Shown piece by piece: positions 18,415-26,381 of a DNA stretch of 64,000 nucleotides. The DNA comes from Paracidovorax oryzae ATCC 19882 (GTDB taxonomy: Bacteria; Pseudomonadota; Gammaproteobacteria; Burkholderiales; Burkholderiaceae_C): assembly GCF_000687165.1 (NCBI RefSeq), contig NZ_JMKU01000022.1:22447-86446 (forward strand). The letters run 5' to 3'. The position numbers and the translations under genes were made by a program. Position 1 is the stretch's first letter. Every line of letters starts with the position of its first letter. The notes below the pieces were generated by a model that was not told where the DNA came from, made no database searches, and saw only the letters and a list, made by a program, of their open reading frames with translations.

Positions 18415-19107
18415 TCAGTCGCGCTCGCCGCCCATGATGCCCAGCAGGGCCAGCAGGCTCTGGAACACGTTGAAGAGGTCCAGGTACAGCGCCAGCGTGG
18501 CGCTGATGTAGTTGGTCTCGCCGCCGTCGATGATCTGCTTCAGGTCATACAGCATGTAGGCGCTGAAGATGCCGATGGCCGCCACCGAGATGGCCATCAT
18601 GCCGGCCGAGGATCCCACGAACACGTTGATGACCGAGCCCACCAGCAGGACCATGGCACCCACGAAGAGCCACTTGCCCATGCCGGAGAGATCGCGCTTG
18701 ATCACCGTGGCCAGGCTGGCCATGACCAGGAACACGCCCGCCGTGCCGGCGAAGGCCGTCATCACGAGGTCGGTACCGTTCTTGAAGCCCAGCACCATGC
18801 CGATCAGGCGCGAGAGCATGAGGCCCATGAAGAACGTGAAGCCCAGCAGCACCGGCACGCCGGCTGCCGAGTTCTTGGTCTTCTCGATGGCGAACATGAA
18901 GCCGAAGGCGCCGCCCAGGAAGACGATCAGGCCCACGCCGCCCCGCAGGGACTGTGTGATGCCGGTGGCCACGCCCAGCCAGGCGCCCAGCACGGTGGGG
19001 ACCATGCTCAGTGCGAGCAGCCAGTAGGTATTGCGCAGCACGCGCTGGCGCTGCTCCTGCGAGACGCCGTAGCCCGCAGAACCCAGAACGGTGACTTGAT
19101 CATTCAT
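18415..19107 (-). CDS. Bax inhibitor-1 (BI-1)/YccA family membrane protein
   Basis: A 230-residue inner-membrane protein with seven hydrophobic segments and the family signature region near the C terminus (YMLYDLKQII, then LALYLDLFNVFQSLL with its conserved Asp). Family members are linked to FtsH interaction (YccA) or pH-gated calcium leak (YetJ); the role here is not fixed by sequence. GGGAG lies upstream of the ATG. An intrinsic terminator follows. Confidence 0.9.
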   Translation of the reverse strand: MNDQVTVLGSAGYGVSQEQRQRVLRNTYWLLALSMVPTVLGAWLGVATGITQSLRGGVGLIVFLGGAFGFMFAIEKTKNSAAGVPVLLGFTFFMGLMLSRLIGMVLGFKNGTDLVMTAFAGTAGVFLVMASLATVIKRDLSGMGKWLFVGAMVLLVGSVINVFVGSSAGMMAISVAAIGIFSAYMLYDLKQIIDGGETNYISATLALYLDLFNVFQSLLALLGIMGGERD

Positions 19108-19345
19108 CTTCTCTTGCTCCCTTTGCCTGTTGAGGCCTGCGAAGTGCAGACCGGCAAATTCTAGGTGGTGGCTTTCTGCAGGCTTTCAAATAACCTTTGC
19201 CACTCCCGACCTTTTGGGATGCAGTGTTTTGCCGTGGACAGCCCGTTGGCGGGCGATGCGGGCGATATCCTCCGCAGGTTCCGTACCGGCAGGACGCGGC
19301 TGCGGCCTGCCGTTCCTCCACCCGTTTTCCATTCCACCGGATCCC

Positions 19346-19753
19346 ATGAAGACCAAACACGAGCTCGAATTCGCCGACGTCAAGACAATCGCCGCTGCCG
19401 CGGAAGCGGAAGCCCTGCGCAACGGATGGGCGGTGACCATCGCCATCGTGGACGACGGTGGCCATCTGCTCTCGCTGCAGCGCCTGGACGGTGCCGCGCC
19501 CCTGTCTTCCCACATCGCCCCCGGCAAGGCCCGCACGGCGGCCCTGGGCCGCCGCGAGAGCAAGGTGTACGAGGACATCATCAACGGCGGCCGCACCGCC
19601 TTCCTGACGGCCCCGTTCATCGACGGCATGCTCGAGGGCGGCGTGCCTATCATGAAGGACGGCCAGTGCCTGGGCGCCGTCGGCGTGAGCGGCGTCAAAT
19701 CGAGCGAGGACGCGCAGATCGCCCGCGCCGGCATCGCGGCCATCGGCCTCTGA
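19346..19753 (+). CDS. GlcG/HbpS family protein
   Basis: A 135-residue single-domain protein of the GlcG/HbpS family (IAIVDDGGHLLSLQRLDGA, then GGVPIMKDGQCLGAVGVSG). Some members bind haem (HbpS); others sit in glycolate loci. No signal peptide, so it is cytoplasmic. The nearby hemP and TonB system makes a haem role possible but unproven. The ATG at 19346 is chosen because the sequence upstream in frame is not family-like. Confidence 0.87.
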   Translation: MKTKHELEFADVKTIAAAAEAEALRNGWAVTIAIVDDGGHLLSLQRLDGAAPLSSHIAPGKARTAALGRRESKVYEDIINGGRTAFLTAPFIDGMLEGGVPIMKDGQCLGAVGVSGVKSSEDAQIARAGIAAIGL

Positions 19754-19795
19754 CCTCGCCCCCGCCGGCGCCCCCGGGGTGCAGGACGCAAGCAA

Positions 19796-19823
19796 AAAAA
19801 CCGGCCTCGAGAGGCCGGTTTTT
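19796..19823 (+). terminator. Intrinsic terminator after the GlcG/HbpS gene
   Basis: CCGGCCT and AGGCCGG pair around CGAG, flanked by A5 on the left and T5 on the right, giving a strong rho-independent signal 43 bp after the gene. The symmetric A/T flanks allow it to act for hemP transcription from the other side as well. Confidence 0.9.
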
Positions 19824-19843
19824 CTTTGGGAGATGCAGTGGGG

Positions 19844-19936
19844 AAAAAAAGCCTGGCTACGCGGGCGAACCGTTGGCTGGCGAATACGACCCGGCGGACC
19901 GGCAGGCGGCCCGGGAGTCGCCCCACGATGAAACCT
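19844..19936. repeat. Dispersed 93-bp repeat, copy 2
   Basis: Second copy of the element at 9717-9808, in the same orientation, with the same A7 start and nearly identical ends. Its right end runs into the hemP stop codon, so it forms the 3' untranslated region of hemP. Read in the hemP direction, it ends in a T7 tract. Confidence 0.8.
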
Positions 19937-20153
19937 ATTTGGTGAGGATCAGCTTGCCGAGCTTGGTGGCCTGCAGGCGGTAGATGGAGCCGTTGTGGAA
20001 GATCGCCACGGTCTTCTGCCCCTTGAGCAGTTCGCTGCTGTCCACCGCGGGGGCCGAAGGCGCCGCGCGCCCATGGGCCTCGGCCTGCCGGTCGGAGCCC
20101 GGGGCGCCGAAGAAGGCTGCGGAAGGGGACAGGGCGGTCAAGCTGGCGTGCAT
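19935..20153 (-). CDS. hemP: Hemin uptake protein HemP
   Basis: A 72-residue protein whose C-terminal half (LLKGQKTVAIFHNGSIYRL, then ATKLGKLILTK) is the HemP family. HemP is a small protein associated with iron/haem uptake; in Burkholderia it is reported to activate haem receptor genes. The N-terminal 38 residues are low-complexity and may be shorter in reality. It has its own promoter with a Fur box, separate from exbD 97 bp upstream. No haem receptor gene is visible nearby. Confidence 0.88.
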   Translation of the reverse strand: MHASLTALSPSAAFFGAPGSDRQAEAHGRAAPSAPAVDSSELLKGQKTVAIFHNGSIYRLQATKLGKLILTK

Positions 20154-20186
20154 GGGGTGGATCCTCGGTGCGTTGGCAATGGATTA

Positions 20187-20214
20187 ATGATAACCATTCT
20201 CAATTGAGCGTCAA
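20187..20214 (-). promoter_or_regulatory. hemP promoter with Fur box
   Basis: On the minus strand, -35 TTGACG (20209-20214) and -10 TATCAT (20187-20192) are 16 bp apart. The space between is filled by a Fur box that reads TGATAACCATTCTCA on the plus strand (20188-20202) and differs from the 7-1-7 consensus at two positions. Iron repression of hemP is expected. Confidence 0.78.
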
Positions 20215-20249
20215 GTCCGGACCCGGCTTTATTGCAAGTATTTGTTGCC

Positions 20250-20657
20250 TCACTGCGGATCGGTGACGAAGCCGATCTTGCGTACGCCTGCGCGCTGCGC
20301 GGCCGCCATGGCCTGGGCCACGCGCTCGTAGCGTACGCTCTTGTCGCCGCGGATGTGCAGGTCGGGCTGCGGGTCCTTGGCGGCCTCGGCTTTCAGGCGC
20401 GGCTCCAGCTCCTCGTCGCTGATGTCCGTCTCGTTCCAGTGGTACTTGCCGTCGGCCGTGACGCTCAGGCGAATGGTCTCGGGCTTGACGTTCTCGCGCT
20501 CCGCGGAGGCGCGCGGGAGGTCCACCGGCACGGCATGCTTCATGACCGGCACGGTGATGATGAAGATGATGAGCAGCACCAGCATGACGTCCACCAGGGG
20601 CGTCATGTTGATCTCGTTCATCACCTCGTCGGCGTCGTCCTGGGTTCCGAATGCCAT
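20250..20657 (-). CDS. exbD: Biopolymer transport protein ExbD
   Basis: A 135-residue proton-channel subunit that, with ExbB, energises TonB. One N-terminal transmembrane helix (about 20-42) contains the essential Asp in MTPLVDVMLVLLIIF. The periplasmic domain follows. It starts 6 bp after exbB and is the last gene of a tonB-exbB-exbD operon. Confidence 0.95.
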   Translation of the reverse strand: MAFGTQDDADEVMNEINMTPLVDVMLVLLIIFIITVPVMKHAVPVDLPRASAERENVKPETIRLSVTADGKYHWNETDISDEELEPRLKAEAAKDPQPDLHIRGDKSVRYERVAQAMAAAQRAGVRKIGFVTDPQ

Positions 20658-20663
20658 GGCGCG

Positions 20664-21380
20664 TCAGCCTTTCTTGATGGGCAGGACCTTGCCCTGGTCG
20701 GCAGGGGCGCTGACGCGGGCGCCGGTCACGAAGTAGGCATGCAGGTCGTGCGCGAAGCTGTTGAGGCCGTTCAGGATGGACTTGTTGCCCCGCACCAGTG
20801 CGTTGTAGCCCAGCACCGCGGGAATGGCCACGGCCAGGCCCAGGGCGGTCATGATGAGCGCTTCGCCGATCGGGCCGGCCACCTTGTCGATGGTGGACTG
20901 GCCCGAGGTGCCGATCGCCACGAGGGCGTGGTAGATGCCCCAGACGGTGCCGAAGAGGCCGATGAACGGCGCGGTGGAACCGACCGACGCCAGGATGGCG
21001 AGGCCCGATTGCAGGCGGGCGGTGAATTCGTCGATGCAGTTGCGCAGGCTGCGCGTGATCCAGTCGCTGACGTCCAGGCTGTCGTGCAGGTGTGCCTTGG
21101 TGTTGCGGTGGTGCGCCGTGGCTTCGCGGCCTTCGAGCGCAAGGTGCCGGAACGGGTTCGACGGATCGTTGCCCAGCTTTTCCATGCCGGCGGCGAAATC
21201 CTCGCTGTGCCAGAAGTCGCGTGCCGCGCGGGCGTGTTTCTTGAACTTGATGATGTCCAGCGCCTTGATGAGGATGACGATCCACGAGGCGAGCGACATG
21301 CCGAGCAGCAGCACGGCGACGGCCCGGGTGACGAAATCACCCTGGATCCAGACGTTGGCAATGCCGAAATGCGATTCCAT
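20664..21380 (-). CDS. exbB: Biopolymer transport protein ExbB (MotA/TolQ/ExbB family)
   Basis: A 238-residue inner-membrane proton-channel subunit with three transmembrane helices. The MotA/TolQ/ExbB signature is clear at about residues 120-185 (GLAILASVGSTAPFIGLFGT and the later helix GEALIMTALGLAVAIPAVLG). An AGGAG ribosome site precedes the ATG. It works with ExbD and TonB to feed TonB-dependent receptors, such as the one at 4.7 kb. Confidence 0.95.
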   Translation of the reverse strand: MESHFGIANVWIQGDFVTRAVAVLLLGMSLASWIVILIKALDIIKFKKHARAARDFWHSEDFAAGMEKLGNDPSNPFRHLALEGREATAHHRNTKAHLHDSLDVSDWITRSLRNCIDEFTARLQSGLAILASVGSTAPFIGLFGTVWGIYHALVAIGTSGQSTIDKVAGPIGEALIMTALGLAVAIPAVLGYNALVRGNKSILNGLNSFAHDLHAYFVTGARVSAPADQGKVLPIKKG

Positions 21381-21416
21381 GAGAACTCCTGAAGCTGAAA
21401 GAGATATGCGAGACGT

Positions 21417-22115
21417 TTAATCGAGGACGAAATTGAACGGAACCAGGTTCCACATGGTTTCGGGGACACCGTTGCGCTTTCCGGGCACGAACTTGTAGCG
21501 CATCACCGTTTCCATCGCCAGGCGGTCCAGCCGGTCATAACCGCTGGATTTGTTGAGTTCCACCTTTTGCGGAAGGCCGTCTGCGCCGATCAATACTCGC
21601 ACCACCACCTTGCCCTGCTCGCCCAGCCGGCGACTGATCGCCGGGTAGGAGGGCTTGGGGTTGTTCAGGTAGGCCGCATCGCTGGAGGGCAGCTCGACCT
21701 TGGGGGGCGCGGGCGGCGCTGGCGGGGCCGGAGGCGGTGCGGGCGGCGCCTGGGGCGCCGCGATCGGGGGCGCAGGCGGCTGCGGCTCGGTGATGCCGAC
21801 CGGCGCACTCGGCGCCGGTGCGGGATCCGGGATGGCCACGGGCATGGGCGCGGGACGCGGGGCCGGCGTGCGCGGTGCGGGCTTGGGTGGAGGAGGGGCC
21901 GGCTTCGGGGGCGGTGGAGCCGGCGGCGTCGGAGGTGCGGGGGGCGTGATGAATTCGCTCAGCACTTCCGCGGGAATGATGACTTCGGCCGCCTTGCGCA
22001 CCAGGCCGGATTGCAGGGCCCAGAGGCCCGCCACATGGAGCAATACGACCGAACCGGCGATCACCGCATTGCGGCTCACGCCCCCGGGGGAGCCATAGCG
22101 ATCAAACTGGGACAT
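21417..22115 (-). CDS. tonB: Energy transducer TonB
   Basis: A 232-residue protein that links the ExbB/ExbD motor to outer-membrane receptors. The N-terminal transmembrane anchor is at about residues 17-38, followed by a long Pro/Ala/Lys-rich periplasm-spanning stretch (about 57-140) and the C-terminal TonB domain (about 150-232; YPAISRRLGEQGKVVVRVLI). It is the first gene of the tonB-exbB-exbD group. No clear Fur box was found directly upstream; transcription may come through from bfd. Confidence 0.94.
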   Translation of the reverse strand: MSQFDRYGSPGGVSRNAVIAGSVVLLHVAGLWALQSGLVRKAAEVIIPAEVLSEFITPPAPPTPPAPPPPKPAPPPPKPAPRTPAPRPAPMPVAIPDPAPAPSAPVGITEPQPPAPPIAAPQAPPAPPPAPPAPPAPPKVELPSSDAAYLNNPKPSYPAISRRLGEQGKVVVRVLIGADGLPQKVELNKSSGYDRLDRLAMETVMRYKFVPGKRNGVPETMWNLVPFNFVLD

Positions 22116-22194
22116 AAGAATGGGTATTTGCCTGCGCAGTGGAGGGAAGGTCGGTGCAGGCGCACCGTGCAGGGCAAAGGCAAAGGGGAGTTGC

Positions 22195-22269
22195 TTACTT
22201 GCGGAAGATCCACCACATGGATCCCACGACGAGGATCAGGCTGCCAGCGAGGATGAAGAGGAGTTCCAT
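22195..22269 (-). CDS. Putative 24-residue single-pass membrane protein
   Basis: This short frame encodes MELLFILAGSLILVVGSMWW followed by IFRK and a stop: an almost pure transmembrane helix with a positive C-terminal end. It begins inside the 3' end of bfd (34-nt overlap, different frame) and ends 79 bp before tonB, so it would be read from the bfd message. A weak AAGG lies upstream of the ATG. The composition is unlike the Arg/Pro-rich chance frames around it. Translation is unproven. Confidence 0.5.
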   Translation of the reverse strand: MELLFILAGSLILVVGSMWWIFRK

Positions 22270-22511
22270 GCCTTGCTTTCCAGGATGGCAGCGGCAAGCT
22301 GGATGGTTTGCGGCGCGATCTCTTCCTTGTGCAGGGCGGCCACCGAATGCTTGGTGCCGCAACGGGCGATGACGTCGCGTGCGCAGGATTCGCAGCGGCC
22401 GCACTGGGTGGCCACGCCGAGTTCGAACTGGATCTCGTCGAAGCTCAACCCCGCATGCGCGTGGCGTGCGATTTCCCGGTCAGAAACCCGGCGGCATACA
22501 CAAACGATCAT
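22236..22511 (-). CDS. bfd: Bacterioferritin-associated ferredoxin Bfd
   Basis: A 91-residue [2Fe-2S] protein that helps release iron from bacterioferritin. The four cluster cysteines are in CVC (residues 4 and 6) and CGRC (about 37 and 40). It is longer than E. coli Bfd (64 residues) by a C-terminal tail ending in a Ser run. The promoter carries a Fur-like palindrome in its spacer. It heads the minus-strand iron cluster bfd, small ORF, tonB, exbB, exbD. Confidence 0.9.
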   Translation of the reverse strand: MIVCVCRRVSDREIARHAHAGLSFDEIQFELGVATQCGRCESCARDVIARCGTKHSVAALHKEEIAPQTIQLAAAILESKAWNSSSSSLAA

Positions 22512-22546
22512 GGGGCTGAAGTCTTGGCTGGTGTGGACGACGATGC

Positions 22547-22576
22547 ATTATAAATGCGAATTCATCGCATTTGCAA
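22547..22576 (-). promoter_or_regulatory. bfd promoter with Fur-like palindrome in the spacer
   Basis: On the minus strand, -35 TTGCAA (22571-22576) and a perfect -10 TATAAT (22547-22552) are 18 bp apart. The perfect 8-bp inverted repeat AAATGCGA-N5-TCGCATTT (22552-22572) fills the spacer. TGCGA/TCGCA arms are a common variant of the Fur 7-1-7 site in betaproteobacteria, so iron repression is likely. Confidence 0.7.
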
Positions 22577-22647
22577 TCATTGGAGTCCGACGCCGCAAGA
22601 ATGTTCCCGATCCGTGGTGCAGCCTGCAGGTCCCGCTGCGTGCAGGC

Positions 22648-22676
22648 AAAAAAAAGCCCGGCGGGCGCCGGGCTTT
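22648..22676 (-). terminator. Intrinsic terminator after the phasin gene
   Basis: AAAGCCCGGC and GCCGGGCTTT pair around a GGGC loop. On the minus strand a T8 tract follows. It stops transcription of the phasin gene before the divergent end of the bfd promoter region. Confidence 0.88.
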
Positions 22677-22737
22677 GAAATGGATCCAGGAACGTGGCGT
22701 TCGGGAGGATCCAAGGAGACAACGGGTAGCCCGCGGC

Positions 22738-23316
22738 TCAGCGCTTGCGCAGGGCAGCCGAGGTGGCTGCTGCGGCGGCGTTGGTGGCCGAGGCGGCATT
22801 GGCGGTGGCCGTGTTGGTCACTGCGTTGAAGTTGGCTTCAGCCGCGTCGCTGGCCTGCTTGACGACCTTCTGGACGGTTTCGAAAGCATTGTTGGCGGCG
22901 GACACGGCGCTCTTGAACACGGCCACGCCGGTTTCGGTGCCAGCGGGGGCATTGCGGGCGGCGGTGTCCACCAGGTTGCTGAAGTTGCGCTGGATTTCAG
23001 CGGCCTGGGCTTCGAAGGCACGGCCGAACTCGGCGGTGGTGCCGGAGGCGATTTCGTACAGGTGGCGGTTGTAGGCGGCGGTCTTCTCGGCCAGGGGCTG
23101 GAAGAAGGCGGCTTGCAGCGAGAGGAGTTCCTGCGGATCCTTGACCGACAGCAGGGCCTGGGTATGGGTGGCGGCTTCGCTGAGGGTGGCGCGCGAGGCG
23201 GTCACGTTCAGTTCGACCAGCTTCTCCACGCCTTCGAAGGCCTTGTTCGTCAGGCCGAACAGCGTGTCGAGGTGGGCCTTCTGGGAAGCGATGAGTTGTT
23301 CGGGGGTCAGCGACAT
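22738..23316 (-). CDS. Phasin family protein
   Basis: A 192-residue protein of the Phasin_2 family that coats polyhydroxyalkanoate granules. It starts with the typical [20 protein letters not shown], continues as amphipathic helices, and ends in an Ala/Thr/Asn-rich low-complexity tail (about 160-190). GAGGAG lies 8 bp before the ATG. The promoter is flanked by two PhaR-like palindromes, so expression probably depends on polymer storage. No polymer synthase gene lies nearby. Confidence 0.92.
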   Translation of the reverse strand: MSLTPEQLIASQKAHLDTLFGLTNKAFEGVEKLVELNVTASRATLSEAATHTQALLSVKDPQELLSLQAAFFQPLAEKTAAYNRHLYEIASGTTAEFGRAFEAQAAEIQRNFSNLVDTAARNAPAGTETGVAVFKSAVSAANNAFETVQKVVKQASDAAEANFNAVTNTATANAASATNAAAAATSAALRKR

Positions 23317-23389
23317 AGGTATCTCCTCTGAAAACAGTCCGGTGGCCGGACCTAAGCCAAGTGGATGGAACCGCGCTACGCCATGTTCA

Positions 23390-23404
23390 TGTTGCAGTGC
23401 AGCA
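23390..23404. promoter_or_regulatory. PhaR-like operator, promoter-proximal site
   Basis: TGTTGCA-G-TGCAGCA is a 7-1-7 palindrome with one mismatch. It overlaps the transcription start expected from the phasin promoter. It matches the perfect copy at 23448-23462 and the TGC/GCA-rich pattern (CTGC-N3/4-GCAG) reported for the polyhydroxyalkanoate regulator PhaR. Confidence 0.6.
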
Positions 23405-23412
23405 TGGAACGA

Positions 23413-23440
23413 ATTCTAGAGACTTTGCCGGGCGGTGCAA
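23413..23440 (-). promoter_or_regulatory. Phasin gene promoter
   Basis: On the minus strand, -35 TTGCAC (23435-23440) and -10 TAGAAT (23413-23418) are 16 bp apart. The start should fall near 23406, giving a leader of about 90 nt. PhaR-like palindromes lie on both sides. Confidence 0.6.
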
Positions 23441-23447
23441 GCCTTTT

Positions 23448-23462
23448 TGCTGCACTGCAGCA
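23448..23462. promoter_or_regulatory. PhaR-like operator, distal site
   Basis: TGCTGCA-C-TGCAGCA is a perfect 7-1-7 palindrome, 58 bp centre to centre from the proximal copy and just upstream of the phasin -35. The core CTGC-ACT-GCAG fits the reported PhaR pattern. Confidence 0.65.
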
Positions 23463-23541
23463 TGTTTAGAGTCGTGCCTCCAAAACCTGTTGAGGCCCAT
23501 CCCTCGTGGCCGGCACGGAGCGGCTGGCAGAATGGGCCGCC

Positions 23542-24027
23542 ATGACCACCGCCAAGCTCTCGGCCGCCCCGCCAGCGCCGCGGCGCGCGCCCGAGGCGCG
23601 CGACCGCTATCCCGTGTTCCGCAGCATCACCACCCGCTGGGGGGACAACGACATCTACGGGCACGTCAACAACGTCGTCTATTACAGCTGGTTCGACACC
23701 GCCGTGAACGCCTACCTGATCGAGCAGGGCGCGCTCGACATCCATGGCGGGGACACCATCGGGCTGGTGGTGGAGACGCAGTGCAATTACTTCGCGCCGC
23801 TGGCGTTCCCGCAGACCATCGAGGCGGGTATCCGCGTCGCGCACCTGGGATCGAGCAGCGTGCGTTATGAAGTGGGGCTGTTCGCCCAGGGCGAACCGTT
23901 CTCGGCCGCCGCAGGCCACTTCGTGCACGTATATGTGGGGCGGGAGGACCGCCGGCCGCGGACGCTGCCGGAGCCGTTGCGCCGGGCGCTGGAGCCGCTG
24001 AACCAGGCCGCCGGCGCCGCCCGCTGA
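23542..24027 (+). CDS. Acyl-CoA thioesterase, 4HBT hotdog family
   Basis: A 161-residue hotdog-fold thioesterase. The active-site region TTRWGDNDIYGHVNNVVYYS carries the Asp of the 4-hydroxybenzoyl-CoA thioesterase class, and the following helix and sheet pattern fits. It probably hydrolyses acyl-CoA esters; the natural substrate is unknown. The ATG at 23542 is preferred over 23506 because conservation begins after it. It stands alone, divergent from the phasin gene and convergent with the gamma-glutamyltransferase gene. Confidence 0.85.
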   Translation: MTTAKLSAAPPAPRRAPEARDRYPVFRSITTRWGDNDIYGHVNNVVYYSWFDTAVNAYLIEQGALDIHGGDTIGLVVETQCNYFAPLAFPQTIEAGIRVAHLGSSSVRYEVGLFAQGEPFSAAAGHFVHVYVGREDRRPRTLPEPLRRALEPLNQAAGAAR

Positions 24028-24081
24028 GGCGGGCCGCGCCGGCAGGCGCCGCATCCGGCACCGGCACCGGATGGCGGCGCG

Positions 24082-26091
24082 TCAGGGCTTGAAGGTGTCG
24101 CCCAGCACCACGCCTTCGCGCCGCGGATCGGCTCCGCCCTGGAGCACGCTGGCGCCGTTGCGGTTCACCCGCAGGATCGTGGCCGTGCCGCTCGACTGGG
24201 CGGAGGTCGAGACCGTATGGCCCAGCGCGCGCAGGCCCGTGACCAGCGGATCATCGTTGCCGTTGTTCGCCGTGTTGACGTTCGGATGCTCGCCGCCCAC
24301 CGAGGTGGTGGCGCTGTTGCTGGCACCGAAGTCCACCAGGGACGTGGCCTGCTGGGCATCCAGGCCCCAGTCGAGCGCTCCGACCACGGTCTTCACCACG
24401 TACTGGATGATGGTGCCGCCGCCGGGCGAGCCCGTGCCCATCACGAAATCGCCCATGCTGCCATCGGCGGCCTTGCGGAACACCAGGGTCGGCGCCATGG
24501 AACTGCGCGGTCGCTTGCCGGGCTCCACGCGGTTGGCGACCGGAGCGCCGGAGGCGTCCGTGGGCGTGGAGGCGAAGTCGGTGAGCTGGTTGTTGAGCAG
24601 GAAACCCTGGGTCATGTGGAAGGAGCCCATGCTGGCCTCGACCGTGGTGGTCATGACCACGGCGTTGCCGTCCTTGTCCACGATGGTGAAGTGCGTGGTG
24701 CCGCGTTCCTCGAGCGGCACGACGCCGGCCGCGCCGGTGCCGAAGTCGCCCGCCGCGGCGGTGCCCATGCTGCGCGTGGTGCTGATCAGGCCGGCGCGCG
24801 TGCGCAGGTACGACTTGTCGAGCATGCGTGCGGGGGAGCCGCCGGGCAGGGGGACGAAATCGGTGTCGGCCACGTACTTGTCGCGGTCGGCATAGGCCAG
24901 GCGCTCGGCTTCGCTGACCAGGTGCACTCCCATCACCGTGGGCTTGCCGCCTTCGAGGTCGATGGCCGTGGGCTTGTACTGCGAGAGATCGAAGTTCTCC
25001 AGGATGCCGAGCGCGGAGGCCACGGCGATGCCGCCGGAGGAGGGCGGTGACATGCCGCACACCCAATAGTCGCGGTAGGTGGTGCACACCGGGTCGCGGC
25101 GCTTGGCGCGGTAATTCGCCAGGTCGCTCAACTGCGTGAGGCCCGGCGTGATGGCGACGGCTGGCGAGCCGCCGCTGGTGGCCTGGATCTTCGCGACGAT
25201 GCCCTGAGCGATCGGGCCCGTGTAGAAGGCATCGGCGCCGTTGCGGGCGATGGCGGACAGCGTGTCGGCATAGGCGGTGTTCTTCAGCACCGTGCCCAGG
25301 GCCTTGGGCGTGCCGTCGGCATTGAAGAAGTAGGCCACGGCCTCCGCGTCGCGCGCCAGGCCGGAGGCGGAGCCGGAAATGGCCGCGGCCATGCGGCCGC
25401 CGATGGGGAAGCCGCCGCGCGCCAGCTGCTCGGCCGGCTGGAACAGGTCGCCCCAGGCGAGCCGCCCGTGGTCGCGGTAGGCCAGTTCGAGCATGCGGAC
25501 GGCGCCGGGCGTGCCGATGGAGCGCCCGCTGGCGCGCGCACCGCCTGGCTGCGGCGCGGTGCGGTCGGCGTCGCTGACCCAGCGCAGGTAGTCGGCGGTC
25601 GCGGCCGCAGGCGCGGTCTCGCGGCCGTCGTAGGCCTGGACCTTCTTCTGGGCCGCGTCGTAGTGCAGCATGAAGGCGCCGCCCCCGAGGCCGGAGGACT
25701 GAGGCTCCACCAGCCCGAGCACCATCTGCACGGCGACGGCGGCGTCCACGGCCGAACCGCCTTTCTTCAGCACTTCGCAGCCAGCACGCGACGCATACGG
25801 ATTGGCCGTGGTCACCATGTACTGCTTCGCGTGGACCGCGGTCTTGCCGACCCGGTAGCCGGAGGCCGGCTCCGGCGCGGCCGGATCGCCCGGCAGGCCG
25901 GAGCCGACCGTGACCAGGCCGTTGTCGCTCGTCACGGCGCAGGCATTGTCCTGGCTGGGAACGAGGGCCGTTCCGCCGTTGCCGCTGCCGCCGCAGCCCG
26001 AGAGGGCCAGCAGCGCAGCGGCCAGCGCTGCGGGAAGGCCCCATGCGGGGGGCGGGGAAGAGGGTGAATGAGGCTTGCCGAGGCTGTGCAT
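24082..26091 (-). CDS. ggt: Gamma-glutamyltransferase, lipoprotein form
   Basis: A 669-residue precursor that should self-cleave before the catalytic Thr at about residue 465 (ERGTTHFT) into large and small chains. It transfers or hydrolyses gamma-glutamyl groups from glutathione and related compounds. SGLGGGAFML and GSPGGGTIIQYV are family motifs. The leader contains a lipobox-like LALSGC at about residues 28-33, so the enzyme is probably lipid-anchored rather than free in the periplasm. The ATG at 26091 is chosen because it gives this leader; the longer frame adds 74 Arg/Pro-rich residues. Confidence 0.93.
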   Translation of the reverse strand: MHSLGKPHSPSSPPPAWGLPAALAAALLALSGCGGSGNGGTALVPSQDNACAVTSDNGLVTVGSGLPGDPAAPEPASGYRVGKTAVHAKQYMVTTANPYASRAGCEVLKKGGSAVDAAVAVQMVLGLVEPQSSGLGGGAFMLHYDAAQKKVQAYDGRETAPAAATADYLRWVSDADRTAPQPGGARASGRSIGTPGAVRMLELAYRDHGRLAWGDLFQPAEQLARGGFPIGGRMAAAISGSASGLARDAEAVAYFFNADGTPKALGTVLKNTAYADTLSAIARNGADAFYTGPIAQGIVAKIQATSGGSPAVAITPGLTQLSDLANYRAKRRDPVCTTYRDYWVCGMSPPSSGGIAVASALGILENFDLSQYKPTAIDLEGGKPTVMGVHLVSEAERLAYADRDKYVADTDFVPLPGGSPARMLDKSYLRTRAGLISTTRSMGTAAAGDFGTGAAGVVPLEERGTTHFTIVDKDGNAVVMTTTVEASMGSFHMTQGFLLNNQLTDFASTPTDASGAPVANRVEPGKRPRSSMAPTLVFRKAADGSMGDFVMGTGSPGGGTIIQYVVKTVVGALDWGLDAQQATSLVDFGASNSATTSVGGEHPNVNTANNGNDDPLVTGLRALGHTVSTSAQSSGTATILRVNRNGASVLQGGADPRREGVVLGDTFKP

Positions 26092-26381
26092 CCGGAATCG
26101 CTTTCTTTTTTGGTAGAGGATGTGGAGAAGTGCGCGGTGGCCGGGAGTCTCCCTTCCCGGGGCGCCCCGCAAGCATAGGTGGTTCGCCGGGGGCGCGGGG
26201 CGCCGGGGGCGTCCGGCCCGCATCGTGGAACTGCACAGCCGGCGCCAGCGGGCAGGGCGCGGCCGCGGTGCAGGAGGCGCGCACGCGATGGCGCGCTTGG
26301 TGACACAATGCACGGCGCGCCTGCAGCTTTCCCTTCCGCGCCCCGGCCTCCGCTGCCGGTCCGCGCGCCGATGCCTCTTCC

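Noticed and set aside
22100..22200. Fur box directly before tonB
   Set aside because: AATACCCATTCTTATG has a few matching positions but no symmetric 7-1-7 arrangement.
22270..22404. The upstream 45 codons of the frame containing the small membrane ORF
   Set aside because: They are out of frame inside bfd and Arg/His-rich. Only the final 24 codons from the ATG at 22269 look protein-like.
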